Shown: in pieces, positions 44,337 to 53,361 of the stretch | Position numbering within the stretch: position 1 is the stretch's first letter | Layout of the letters: each line of letters opens with the position of its first letter | NCBI GenBank assembly: GCA_031263585.1 | Contig: JAISFN010000180.1 | Location: 16,431 to 80,430, forward strand | Length of the DNA stretch: 64,000 bases | Direction of reading: 5' to 3' | From: Prevotellaceae bacterium | GTDB lineage: Bacteria; Bacteroidota; Bacteroidia; Bacteroidales; UBA932 | Notes under the pieces: generated by a model | Seen by the model: only the letters and a program-made list of their open reading frames with translations | What the model was told of the DNA's origin: nothing | Databases searched by the model: none | Program-made: the position numbers and the translations under genes

Positions 44337-44653
44337 GCGAAGCTATTGAAATTGGGAAAGATAAACCAAATTAATTTCTATAAAAGATATTAAGTCCACA
44401 ACATTAAATAGTTTATATTATCAAAAAGAATAATTTATTGATTTTAAAATTATGGAATCAGCAAGCGATTAGCATGACCATGTCATCGATTCCAAAATTG
44501 CGGCACCTGAGACGTTCTTTGACAATACGGCATTTTTTGATGTCTTCATAAGCGAGTCACATAAAAGAATAGCCTATTTTATTAAATACAAGGCCACTTG
44601 AAATATAACAGTAATTCTTTCAATTACTTATTTATTTTTAAGATATTTACAAT
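44337..44653 (+). other. Gap with short repeat R3
   Basis: 317 bases. Contains AGCGAGTC...ATAGCCTATT...AAATACAAGGCCAC at 44551-44597, which recurs at 63914-63959 (AGCGAGTC...ATAGTCTATT...AAATACAAAGCCAC). Otherwise nothing seen. Confidence 0.4.
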
Positions 44654-47509
44654 TTAAATTTCGATTACTGTAAAATTATACCCTTCAGCGATTATTCCGT
44701 AGTTTTGTATGCCTTTTGGCAGCTCGGCCTCAATTACACGGGTTTCACCGGGGAGTAAATTAAAATACCCGTCGGAGAAATATGCCGGCAGAATAATGTC
44801 ATTTTCCGGTTTGTTTATTGCATTCAGTTTAACAGCTACGGCAATAACTTTCGATGTATTTTTTACGCTCAATAATAATTTCTTCCCTTGTACTTTTTTA
44901 ACGGCCTTTATTGTCGGAACGCTTAAACGGTTAAATTGTTCGTAGTTTCCGTCTTTTTCGATACTGTTCCAATAATCGTTTAGGCTGATGATTTTGCCTT
45001 TTTCTTTCAGTATTAAACGAACCAGGTATAAGTCGGGCAAATTAATACCGATTTCAGGGATAAAACAGGCTGTGGTTTGATTAGCTTGTGCCGAAAATTC
45101 ACCCTGCTTTTTATACAACTCGCTGCCGTTACTATCATAGTAGCAAACAATAACATCGAGATTATCGTATGTCTTGCGGGTGGTGTTTACCAGTACAATA
45201 TTGTTATCCGGCAGGTTCATCTGAATATGCAAAGGTTCGCAAGCTTTTTTAACCCCGAAATAAGAGCCGGGTGTTTCATAGTCGTAGGTATAGGTTTGCC
45301 AAATCATGCTCGGCCATGCAGGGTGGCTCATCCATAATATCAGGCCAGTGCTTGTGTTCCACATTTTGCTGTTCCACGCTTCCAACATATTGCGCCAGGC
45401 ATTGTAACAAACCATCTGCGCTTTTTTGGCAAAATCGTTCAGGTTTGTGGCCATTCCATACTTGCTAACCGCCTCCATAAAATCATCGAAATTCTGTGAT
45501 GTATGATGTAAATCGTGATATGCCCATACATCGTTAACAGGCCATTGGTCATCGGGGGCTATAAATTTACGGATAGTATTTGCCGTAGGTATGGCAAAGC
45601 TCCCCATTTCGGTATTAAACCCTTGTGCATTTTGCGTGTAATAATTCGAGGGATCTTTGAAATAACCCCACGGGCCGCTGGTTCCCATATTTACATAGCG
45701 CGATTGACCGTGATAATGGAGGGTAGGATCTTCTTCTGCGGTCATTTCCATGAGCATTTGGCTTAAGCCTCTTGGCGCCAGCCCCTCATTGCGAGGACAC
45801 CAGAGTGCGATTGACGGGTGGTTACGGAAACGACGTACTACATCCGTTGCATTTTGCATAAACAGTTTATGGTCGTTGGGATCGACCGTATCGTCGGTGG
45901 TAATCCAGAAATCGTTCCACACCAGCATGCCGTACTCATCGCATAAAGCGTAGAAATCTTCTTCGGTCGATTCTCCCGTCCAATTACGGATAATGTTGAA
46001 ACCGGCATCTTTATGCAGCCTTAAATAAGGCGCTAAACGTTCGCGCGATACGCGCTTCATCCCGTCGTCCATGCCCCAGTTACCGCCACGGCAAAAAATA
46101 CGTACACCGTTTACTTTAAGCACAAGGTAAGCCCCGACGGGATCATCTCCGGACAATACCGTAAACAGCGATTCGTCCACCCATGAGTTGATTGTCGGAA
46201 TGTCGAATTTTTTATCTTCCAGCCGGATACGTTTGTCAAAATTGAATATCGGTTTACCGTTCCGGTTTACATCGGCAGGCGAATATTCAAACCGGTAATT
46301 GCCTTTTTCAGCACTATTCGCCATTAATTCGTACGACATTTCGCGGATACCAAAATGCAGGTTTTTTATATTGGATACCAAATTTATCTCAGGGGAGTTT
46401 ACCCCTACCCTAAGCTCCAGATTATATAAATACTGGGCTCCATAACCGTTAGGCCACCATAGTTTGGGCTTTTTCACCGATAATGCTGGGAAGGTAACAG
46501 GGTCGAGGCGTATTTGTTTTTCCTCATAAGGGTTTAAATCATACGGGGTTTCAATATTAATCTCTTCGAATTTTACTGATAATGTGCCGTTTATTGTTCC
46601 ACCACTGTTATTTTTCAGAGGTACGGATATAGTAATATCGGCAACGGTAGTATCGGGCAAAGGCAAATTGGTAATTATTAGCGGGTCGCCAATTGTAACG
46701 GCATTACTGGTTTGCAGACGTACATCTTGCCAGATACCGGTATTGCGGTCGCGTATGCCGGGAATCCAATCCCAGCCAACGGATGAAATAAACGTAGGAC
46801 CATCGAGACTTAATTGCCCTCCATTTAATCCCTGTCCGGCCAATATTGATTGTTCGTGCGGAATACCCGGATTATCGGGAGGGAAAATATGTACAAGCAA
46901 TACATTTTCCCCAGTTTTATGGATTACATCGCTTACAGGGAAATTACCACGAACAAATGCACCGTTTATATTGCCGAGCTTTTTGCCGTTTAAAAATACT
47001 TCGGCACGGTAATTAATACCATTAAAAAGCAGATTAACCCTGTTGTCGGCTAAAGTTTGGGGATAATCGAAAACCACTCGGTACCACCAGTCCATACGGC
47101 AAAGCGTATCGGGGATATTCAGGTTATTTAGCCCGAAATACGGGTCGGGATATATGCCTTGCTCTAACAGTGTTGTAAGCACCGTACCCGGTACGGTTGC
47201 ATTGTACCAGCTAGCAGTGTTAAGCCGCGGGTCGAAAAGCGATTGCCCGTTTTCAATAATAGCTGTTGAGCCTGAGAGCTCCCAACCATTACTGATAATC
47301 CATTCCGTACCATTTCCGGTCGGGATGAGTTTGGCTGGAATATGCTGCTTTTGTTTGCGTACGGATGTTTGGAAAGCTGCCCGCCCTTTGGGCATTAACG
47401 AATCGGGTTGCCGTGTGCGCAAACCTTGCCATAATTCGCTTAACCTTTGGGCAGGGCAGAAGGTATATGACAAAAAAATGACTGCAAATAAGCTTATCGT
47501 CTTTTTCAT
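44654..47509 (-). CDS. Glycoside hydrolase family 2, exo-beta-mannosidase/glucosaminidase type
   Basis: 951-residue exported glycosidase. Signal peptide about 1-20 ('VIFLSYTFCPAQ'). The N-terminal sugar-binding sandwich has 'WYNATVPGTVLTTLLEQGIY', the pattern of mannosidase/exo-glucosaminidase GH2 enzymes; two Ig-like domains follow; then the TIM barrel with 'FNIIRNWTGESTEEDFYALC', 'GMLVWNDFW', acid/base 'IALWCPRNEG' (Glu of RNE) and nucleophile region 'QGFNTEMGSFAIPT'. The substrate could be beta-mannosides or chitosan-like glycans; this cannot be settled by eye. No SusCD pair is adjacent, so it is not an obvious part of a polysaccharide-utilisation locus. Confidence 0.9.
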   Translation of the reverse strand: MKKTISLFAVIFLSYTFCPAQRLSELWQGLRTRQPDSLMPKGRAAFQTSVRKQKQHIPAKLIPTGNGTEWIISNGWELSGSTAIIENGQSLFDPRLNTASWYNATVPGTVLTTLLEQGIYPDPYFGLNNLNIPDTLCRMDWWYRVVFDYPQTLADNRVNLLFNGINYRAEVFLNGKKLGNINGAFVRGNFPVSDVIHKTGENVLLVHIFPPDNPGIPHEQSILAGQGLNGGQLSLDGPTFISSVGWDWIPGIRDRNTGIWQDVRLQTSNAVTIGDPLIITNLPLPDTTVADITISVPLKNNSGGTINGTLSVKFEEINIETPYDLNPYEEKQIRLDPVTFPALSVKKPKLWWPNGYGAQYLYNLELRVGVNSPEINLVSNIKNLHFGIREMSYELMANSAEKGNYRFEYSPADVNRNGKPIFNFDKRIRLEDKKFDIPTINSWVDESLFTVLSGDDPVGAYLVLKVNGVRIFCRGGNWGMDDGMKRVSRERLAPYLRLHKDAGFNIIRNWTGESTEEDFYALCDEYGMLVWNDFWITTDDTVDPNDHKLFMQNATDVVRRFRNHPSIALWCPRNEGLAPRGLSQMLMEMTAEEDPTLHYHGQSRYVNMGTSGPWGYFKDPSNYYTQNAQGFNTEMGSFAIPTANTIRKFIAPDDQWPVNDVWAYHDLHHTSQNFDDFMEAVSKYGMATNLNDFAKKAQMVCYNAWRNMLEAWNSKMWNTSTGLILWMSHPAWPSMIWQTYTYDYETPGSYFGVKKACEPLHIQMNLPDNNIVLVNTTRKTYDNLDVIVCYYDSNGSELYKKQGEFSAQANQTTACFIPEIGINLPDLYLVRLILKEKGKIISLNDYWNSIEKDGNYEQFNRLSVPTIKAVKKVQGKKLLLSVKNTSKVIAVAVKLNAINKPENDIILPAYFSDGYFNLLPGETRVIEAELPKGIQNYGIIAEGYNFTVIEI

Positions 47510-47561
47510 AAGGCTTGTGTATTATTATAGATTCAAGGATCAAGATACAAGAAGCAAGATT

Positions 47562-48124
47562 TTAATTAGAGAATATGATGAAGCCGACAATTGTTGTGTT
47601 TTCATTCAGGACTTCCTCAAGCGCACCGGCGTCGTTGTAAGGAATAACGATAAATTCGGGCATAAAAGGTCCGTAATGATTTTTGGCTTCGGGGTCGATG
47701 GAAAATGAGACAATGGTCGTTGTCTTTCCATGAAAATTATTCTCACAAACAACAATTTGCGCCGTATTATCGGGCAATCCTTTTTCTCGTACGTCCATTT
47801 GCGGCACAGTTTAATAGCCGTCTCGACAGCTTCGGCGCCGGTATTCATCGGAAGCGCTTTGTCATAACCAAAGTAAGCGGTAATAAATGCTTCGTATTCG
47901 CCTGAGCGACTGTTGTAAAAAGCGCGGGACGTAAGCGTCAGTTTTTGGGCTTGGTCGATGAGCGCCCGGATAATCTCTGGATGGCAATGCCCTTGATTGA
48001 CGGCAGAATATGAAGAAAGAAAGCCATAATATCTTTTCCCTTCCACATCGCGGACATATACGCCGCTTCCCTGCTCGAGTACAACCGGAAGCGGATGATA
48101 ATTATGCGCTCCGTATTTATCTTC
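47562..48124 (-). pseudogene. rocD: Ornithine aminotransferase N-terminal half, frameshifted and truncated
   Basis: The first ~185 residues of a PLP-dependent ornithine-oxo-acid transaminase. Directly after the CtlX stop one reads '[20 protein letters not shown]' and [14 protein letters not shown], then '[20 protein letters not shown]', '[20 protein letters not shown]' (PLP phosphate site). A one-base shift near 47785 leads to '[20 protein letters not shown]' and '[20 protein letters not shown]', and the gene ends at 47562 before the PLP lysine. No start codon fits, because the TAG of ctlX interrupts the expected N terminus. It is the third member of the citrulline/ornithine operon and is dead. 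Confidence 0.88.
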
Positions 48125-49111
48125 CTATTTCATCAATTCCTGTGGCGATTGCCGGGCTGTATTATCCTCCTTACGGGGCAAAAAGATTTCCGCCATCATG
48201 CACCGCACACTTCCTCCTCCGTATTTTTCGATCGTGGGAATGTCTATCCGTATGATTTCATTGCAGGCGCTCAATTTGTCTATCTGCTCTTTATGCAAGG
48301 ATTGGCAGGCTGACTCCGACATGACCAGAAACTTTTTCTTTTCCCGATTTTCAACCTGGAGCATATTCCCTGCAAAGCGGTGCATTTGCGCTTCACTAAT
48401 GGGAATGATTGTTTTCCGGTCGTCCGTCAGAGTGCGGACAAGTAGCTGCCGTTCGGCCTCGTCGTCCACCGCCTCCAAGCACACAACGGCGTAGCCGTCG
48501 CCGATGCACATCATCACATTCGTATGGTAAACCGGCATACGCTTGTTTCCTACCGTTTGGCAGGCATGAAAACAGACCGGCGTATAGCGAAAATCTTCAC
48601 AGAACTTCAAGAACGGTTCCCTGAAAGTACGCATCGACAGGGCGGCGTACGCTTTCCGGTTCATCCGGTCGAGCACCATGCTTCCGGTTCCTTCCAGAAA
48701 AATACCGTTTTCTTCAAGGGGAGAATAGTCTTTCGTGTCGTACAGGGCAAATCCTGCCTTCCGAACCTTTTCCAAAATATCGATTCGCCGTTCCAAGCGT
48801 CTGTTTTTAGCAAACATCGGATATAATGCAATGCTTCCGGAGCTATGGAAAGAAACCCAGTTGTTTGGAAAAATCGAATCCGGCGTATGCGGCTCCGGCG
48901 TATCTTTCACAACGGTAACATCAATACCTTCGTCTTCCAGTATTTCAACCATCCGGTTAAATTCCCGGAGCGCCTTTTCCTGAATCAATGACTGCGGCAC
49001 GTTCGATTCCTGCTGAAAGTAATTGTTTTCCGCCGTTTGACGATTGAACCCGAAGGCTACGGGTTCAATCATCAGCAGCGTATTTGTTGTCTGTTTTGAC
49101 ATGCGGTTCAT
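48125..49111 (-). CDS. ctlX: Citrulline-utilisation hydrolase CtlX-like (amidinotransferase fold)
   Basis: 328-residue enzyme of the guanidino-modifying (arginine deiminase/DDAH) superfamily, in the group named CtlX, thought to hydrolyse citrulline to ornithine. It has 'TPDSIFPNNWVSFHSSGSIA' near residues 75-95, 'GIFLEGTGSMVLDRMNRKAY', 'PVYHTNVMMCIGDGYAVVCL' (catalytic His) and 'EKYGGGSVRCMMAEIFLPRK' with the nucleophile Cys near the end. The start ATG overlaps the stop of the upstream gene (ATGA). The downstream neighbour is a broken ornithine aminotransferase, the enzyme that would use the product. The DNA here is visibly richer in G and C than the flanks. Confidence 0.87.
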   Translation of the reverse strand: MNRMSKQTTNTLLMIEPVAFGFNRQTAENNYFQQESNVPQSLIQEKALREFNRMVEILEDEGIDVTVVKDTPEPHTPDSIFPNNWVSFHSSGSIALYPMFAKNRRLERRIDILEKVRKAGFALYDTKDYSPLEENGIFLEGTGSMVLDRMNRKAYAALSMRTFREPFLKFCEDFRYTPVCFHACQTVGNKRMPVYHTNVMMCIGDGYAVVCLEAVDDEAERQLLVRTLTDDRKTIIPISEAQMHRFAGNMLQVENREKKKFLVMSESACQSLHKEQIDKLSACNEIIRIDIPTIEKYGGGSVRCMMAEIFLPRKEDNTARQSPQELMK

Positions 49112-50454
49112 TTATCCAGTAAATGGTGTTTTTTTACAAATTCCCCGAGTACATCCGTCAGATTCGGATACCCGATTTCCTGAAGTTCATAACCTACTTT
49201 TACCGTCGGTTGTTTAATATTAATAATCCGGCTCAAATCAATAGGCGTTCCGATGACTACCGCATCGCAAGGCGTATTTGCGATGGTTGCTTCCAAGTCT
49301 TTGATTTGCTGGTCGCCGTAACCCATCGCGGGCAGCAAAACGCCGATTCCGGGATACGTTTCGAAAGTCTGCCGGAGCTTTCCCACCGTATAAGGCCGCG
49401 GGTCGATTAATCCGGCGGCGCCGTATTTCTTAGCGGCCAGCGTACCGGCCCCGATTTTCATTTCCCCATGGGTTAAAGTAGGGCCGTCTTCCACAACTAG
49501 CACTTGCTTGCCCGTAATCCGTTCCGGCTTATCGACCGTAAGATAAGAAGCAGCGTCTATCACCGTCGCTCCGGGATTGATTTTAGCGATGTTCCGGCGG
49601 ACAGTCCAGATATCTTCCAGCGAAGCGGAATCAATCTTGTTGATACAAATAACGTCGGAGATGCGTGCCACCACTTCGCCCGGATAATAGGACACTTCGG
49701 CTCCCGGACGCATAGGGTCGAGTACGCCGATCATCAAATCGGGCTTGTAAAATGGAAAGTCGTTATTACCTCCGTCCCAAAGGATGAGATCGCAGCCGTC
49801 AGGATCATTTTCGGCTTCGCGCAAAATCGCTTCATAATCGACTCCGGCATAAATCACATTCCGGCGGGTAACTACGTGAGGTTCGTATTCTTCCATTTCT
49901 TCGATGGTGCACTCATGCTTTTTCAAATCTTCAACCGTAGCGAAGCGTTGTACCTTTTGCTTGACTAAGTCGCCGTAAGGCATCGGATGACGGATGGCAA
50001 CGACTTTTAAACCCATTCCGGCCATGATTTCAATAATTTTGCGTGAAGTCTGACTCTTTCCGCATCCGGTGCGAGTAGCGCCGACTGCAATAAGCGGCTT
50101 GGTCGAACGAATCATCGTATCTTTCGGACTGGGCAGCCAAAAGGCGGCGCCGGAAGCATTGGCAATGGCGCTCACTTCCATCACTCGGGAATAAGGCACG
50201 TCGCTGTACGAAAAGACGCAAATGTCCACATTTAACTCTTTGATAAGACGCGGTAATTCTTTCTCCTGATAAACAGGAATACCTCCGGGATATAAATCGC
50301 CTGCCAAGGCTGCGGGATACTTTCGCCCATCGATATCGGGAATCTGAGCGGCTGTAAATGCTACAACATTGTAGTTTTCATTGCCTCTGAAGCAAGTGTT
50401 AAAATTGTGAAAGTCCCTGCCGGCGGCGCCAATAATAATGACATTTTTCTTCAT
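49108..50454 (-). CDS. Cyclic 2,3-diphosphoglycerate synthetase-like GTPase/ATPase (COG2403)
   Basis: 448-residue protein of the COG2403 family, related to cyclic 2,3-diphosphoglycerate synthetase of methanogens. The Rossmann-like N terminus 'KNVIIIGAAGRDFHNFNTCF', the P-loop 'IAVGATRTGCGKSQTSRKII' near residues 122-141, and 'DLILWDGGNNDFPFYKPDLM' fit the family. It heads an operon with ctlX (4-base overlap) and an ornithine aminotransferase remnant. In bacteria this family is often found near amino-acid (arginine/ornithine/purine) degradation genes and its reaction there is not known; a role in citrulline metabolism is inferred from context. The codon use is GC-richer than in neighbours, suggesting transfer. 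Confidence 0.85.
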   Translation of the reverse strand: MKKNVIIIGAAGRDFHNFNTCFRGNENYNVVAFTAAQIPDIDGRKYPAALAGDLYPGGIPVYQEKELPRLIKELNVDICVFSYSDVPYSRVMEVSAIANASGAAFWLPSPKDTMIRSTKPLIAVGATRTGCGKSQTSRKIIEIMAGMGLKVVAIRHPMPYGDLVKQKVQRFATVEDLKKHECTIEEMEEYEPHVVTRRNVIYAGVDYEAILREAENDPDGCDLILWDGGNNDFPFYKPDLMIGVLDPMRPGAEVSYYPGEVVARISDVICINKIDSASLEDIWTVRRNIAKINPGATVIDAASYLTVDKPERITGKQVLVVEDGPTLTHGEMKIGAGTLAAKKYGAAGLIDPRPYTVGKLRQTFETYPGIGVLLPAMGYGDQQIKDLEATIANTPCDAVVIGTPIDLSRIINIKQPTVKVGYELQEIGYPNLTDVLGEFVKKHHLLDK

Positions 50455-50503
50455 AAAATAAATTTAATAATTTAGATTTTTAATAATTTAGATGATTATT
50501 TAA

Positions 50504-51001
50504 GCTCTATAACGAATAGAGTGGGTAATCGAATTTTAGTTTAGCAGTTAAGAAGTATATCATGTTGATGAAGTTTTTGCTATTCCTATAGCCTCCTGCC
50601 CTTCTTTTAGCCAGTTGTATTTTACTGTTAATGCCTCCAGTACGCCATTGCTTACTCTTTTATTAAAATAAGCGGTTATCCCGCTCCAATGAGCTTTTAT
50701 CAGATTGACGAATTTCTGATAGGGAACGATCTTCGAATCCATAGCCATGCCACACCAAACTCTATCGACCGTATCGTAGGCTGTTGATGTTTCTTCCGAA
50801 ACGGATGGGAATTTATAACCCGGTTCAAAGTTCAGATACAAATGCAACTCTTTACTTATACTCTCTGCCGAGTCTAAAAACTCAGCCTTCTCAACATGCC
50901 AAGGGCTGCATAAGCCTAATGCTATACTAAATATTTCTATGCTATTCATGTCACAAAGATAAGTAATTCCTGAGACTTACCAACACAAAACGTTATAGAG
51001 C
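50504..51001 (-). mobile_element. ISL3-family deletion derivative
   Basis: About 498 bases bounded by inverted repeats: GCTCTATAACG (50504-50514) and CGTTATAGAGC (50991-51001), perfect over 11 bases and partly matched further in (GGGTAA / TTACC-type). Between them lies a transposase with an internal deletion. The left end directly flanks the citrulline operon promoter region and the right end is 6 bases from the stop of the dsbD pseudogene. An 8-bp target duplication was looked for and not found. Confidence 0.7.
50560..50949 (-). pseudogene. ISL3-family transposase with internal deletion and frameshift
   Basis: The N-terminal 60 residues ('MNSIEIFSIALGLCSPWHVE', 'ELHLYLNFEPGYKFPSVSEE', 'AYDTVDRVW') match the zinc-binding start of ISL3 transposases. 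They join directly to a C-terminal segment ('PYQKFVNLIKAHWSGITAYF', NKRVSNGVLEA), so roughly the central DDE part is gone. A one-base loss near 50640 shifts the tail: the other frame reads 'INSKIQLAKRRAGGYRNSKN' as expected. The product cannot be an active transposase. Confidence 0.8.
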
Positions 51002-51007
51002 CATCAA

Positions 51008-51598
51008 TTATTTATAGTTATTTAGCCCTGTTTGCAGGAATTGCACGTACTTGTCCACATCCTCGTCGTAGGCGCAGGATTTGTTGAGGGGTTTGCCGTC
51101 GTTGTCGAGCAGCACGTAGAACGGTTGCGCATTGGCGCCGAACTTCACGCGTTGCAGGTAACTCCATTTATTCCCAACAGATTTCAAGATGATTTCCCTG
51201 CCGTTATCCATTACTTTGAAGGGTTGCGGCAGCGCTCGTTTATCATCGACAAACAGCGTGATGAAAACATAACCATTGTCTATAATGTTGCTTACTCTGC
51301 TGTCTGCCTATACGGTCAGTTCCATCTTTCGGCAATTGACGCAGCCATAGCCGGTGAAATCTATCATCACCGGTTTTCCGTTTCGTTTGGCATATTCCAC
51401 GCCGACGGCTTCATCGATGGCGAGCGCGGTAGAAACGGGCACGACCGGTAAGTCCGTAAAATAGACATGCCAGTCGGCTTCTATCGCGCCCGTAAAAACA
51501 AGTTCCGCTTCTGTGCCCGACATGGTTTTCAGTTCGGTTGAAAACTGCACAGGTTTGTTTATAAATCTGCGCCGGAACGGAAAGTCCGCAAAAAACAA
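51008..51598 (-). pseudogene. dsbD: DsbD-like thiol:disulfide interchange protein, internally deleted
   Basis: Remnant of a DsbD protein. It begins without a signal peptide ('[20 protein letters not shown]', the N-terminal DsbD-alpha domain start), skips the whole membrane domain, and continues with the C-terminal thioredoxin domain '[20 protein letters not shown]' then RKMELTV. Here a TAG replaces what should be a Trp codon (51308-51310); the same frame goes on 'ADSRVSNIIDNGYVFITLFV', 'VGNKWSYLQRVKFGANAQPF', to the normal stop at 51008. So it carries a large deletion, a nonsense mutation and a lost 5' end. It follows the TlpA-like gene by 20 bases. Confidence 0.82.
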
Positions 51599-51617
51599 AC
51601 CCTTTTTCAGAATACCG

Positions 51618-52832
51618 CTATTTATCGAATTTATTTCCGTAGAGTTCTATCATCTTTTTAACCAGAAACGGTCCCCGCATGTCGCAGTCAATAATGACGC
51701 CGTCGGGCGCGATGAATATGCAGGTAGGTATTCCTGTGAAATTGTAAAGTTTAGACAGTTCGTCAAGCGCTTTCAAGTCGGATGATACCTGAAGCCAGGG
51801 CATCTGCTCTTTGGCAAGGGCTTTCAACCAGTTATTCTTGTCCTCATCAATTGAAATACTGATGATGTCAAAACCATCCTGATGATACAACTCATAGATT
51901 TTCTTCAAATGGGGAATATCCGCCCGGCAGGGATAACACCACGACGCCCAGAAATCCAGCAACACGTGCCGTCCCTTGCCTGCATGGTCGGACAGGCGTA
52001 CGTCGTTGCCGTCCTTGTCATGAAGCATGTAATCGGCAAAGGCTGATCCTACTGCAGTCCTGTGGACTTCCAACGCTTTGTCAAGCGCTTCTTTCATGAG
52101 GGGATGGTCTTTTATTTCCTGCGGAAGCGTTTTGATAACCCTGTCTATATCGCCTGCGGTCATATCGATAAGATTATCGCTAAACACTACGGCGCTTATC
52201 ATGTCGTTTTTGTGCTGTTCGATAAAATTAATAGCATATTCGACCGCATTTCTTTTTGCAATTCCAATCATGTCCAAATCCGCAAGTTTACTGTTGTTTT
52301 CTTCCTCATTCTTGTACCAGTCCATATATATCTGATAAGCCTCGTTTATCCGGTTAACAAAAACGTTTTTTCGGGTTATGTATTCCATATATTGCATCAT
52401 TTCAGGCTGTCCTGCAATTTTAACTTTTGAATAATCGTAGGAGAAGCCATCTATTATACTCATTTTGGAAGGAATACTGTCGATATGCGCTTCGACGGTA
52501 ATCTTCCCGCCGGAAACAAACAGCGGCACAATAGGACGAAAAACATATCCGTTATTCTCCATATTCCCTCTATTGTCGTTGGGGAAAATTTTGATGACAT
52601 ACCGTTCGGGATGCGGCAACTCGCCCGAAAACTTAAACCGGCCATTGTGTATCACCGTACTATCGAAAGGCGTCAGATTGAACGGGTTGTCGGCTGTACA
52701 GAGATAAACCATTTTACCTTCGGCGCCGCCGGAGATTTTGCCTTCGATGGTGTATCCTTTTTCCGAATTGCAACTGGCGAACAGGATAAGGATACTGACT
52801 GCTATAACCGATACTAAAAAAAACTTTTTCAT
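51618..52832 (-). CDS. TlpA-like thioredoxin lipoprotein with DUF4369 domain
   Basis: 404-residue exported lipoprotein: lipobox '[10 protein letters not shown]', Cys21. Residues about 27-125 form a DUF4369 beta domain ('[20 protein letters not shown]', '[20 protein letters not shown]'), a helical linker follows, and the C-terminal AhpC/TSA-thioredoxin domain (about 270-400) has '[20 protein letters not shown]' with redox-active Cys-Tyr-Pro-Cys and the cis-Pro in '[16 protein letters not shown]'. It probably reduces disulfides in the periplasm. It lies between a SusD remnant (upstream) and a dsbD remnant (downstream), so it is the only intact gene of a decayed locus. Confidence 0.92.
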   Translation of the reverse strand: MKKFFLVSVIAVSILILFASCNSEKGYTIEGKISGGAEGKMVYLCTADNPFNLTPFDSTVIHNGRFKFSGELPHPERYVIKIFPNDNRGNMENNGYVFRPIVPLFVSGGKITVEAHIDSIPSKMSIIDGFSYDYSKVKIAGQPEMMQYMEYITRKNVFVNRINEAYQIYMDWYKNEEENNSKLADLDMIGIAKRNAVEYAINFIEQHKNDMISAVVFSDNLIDMTAGDIDRVIKTLPQEIKDHPLMKEALDKALEVHRTAVGSAFADYMLHDKDGNDVRLSDHAGKGRHVLLDFWASWCYPCRADIPHLKKIYELYHQDGFDIISISIDEDKNNWLKALAKEQMPWLQVSSDLKALDELSKLYNFTGIPTCIFIAPDGVIIDCDMRGPFLVKKMIELYGNKFDK

Positions 52833-52851
52833 ACTGCTAAATATTTAAATA

Positions 52852-53225
52852 TTAATAATTTTTGGTCAGGTTGGGATTAAATGCTGCGGCGTTTTGCGGG
52901 AACGGGAATATCCACAACGGGGAGTCGGGCGCAAGCTCGTAATCTACATCCAGCAATGTTTTCCGCAGCGTTTCCTTGTAAGCGTCTTCGGTATTCCATC
53001 GTTTCAGGTTGATATAGTTTCTGCAACCAAACCAGCCTTCGGTTCGCGATACCTTTTTTAAAAGGGCGAAAGTCTCTGTGGCGTTGGCGGCTGATACAGG
53101 AGTATATTCGGCAGACAGGATGCGATTTGTGCGAATATAATTCAGAATATCCACGGCTTCTGAAATTTTGTCTACTGCGCCTGTACGTATCAAACATTCG
53201 GCTTTGGTTATTATTAAGCTATTAA
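52852..53225 (-). pseudogene. RagB/SusD C-terminal remnant
   Basis: C-terminal ~120 residues of a SusD-type lipoprotein: 'IITKAECLIRTGAVDKISEA', 'VDILNYIRTNRILSAEYTPV', 'GCRNYINLKRWNTEDAYKET' and '...PLWIFPFPQNAAAFNPNLT' followed by KNY, the usual end of the family. The rest of the gene and its SusC partner are missing; the DNA upstream (53226-53360) is AT-rich and non-coding, and a group II intron remnant lies beyond. It was probably the gene before the TlpA-like lipoprotein in a nutrient-uptake operon. Confidence 0.85.
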
Positions 53226-53361
53226 AAATATAGTATTTTAAAATTCTGATAATAAGTATAGTATCAAACTAAATGCATTGTAAGTCGTTGGTAATAATAA
53301 ATGATAAATCTTTATTAAGTATAAATTCTATTCTGCAAATTTTAAAGTGTAATGCCGTACC

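Noticed and set aside
47154..47708. 184-codon plus-strand frame
   Set aside because: Antisense to the GH2 glycosidase 5' end and the aminotransferase remnant; the minus-strand proteins are clearly real.
50496..51009. 8-bp target duplication around the ISL3 derivative
   Set aside because: Left flank TTATTTAA and right flank CATCAATT do not match.
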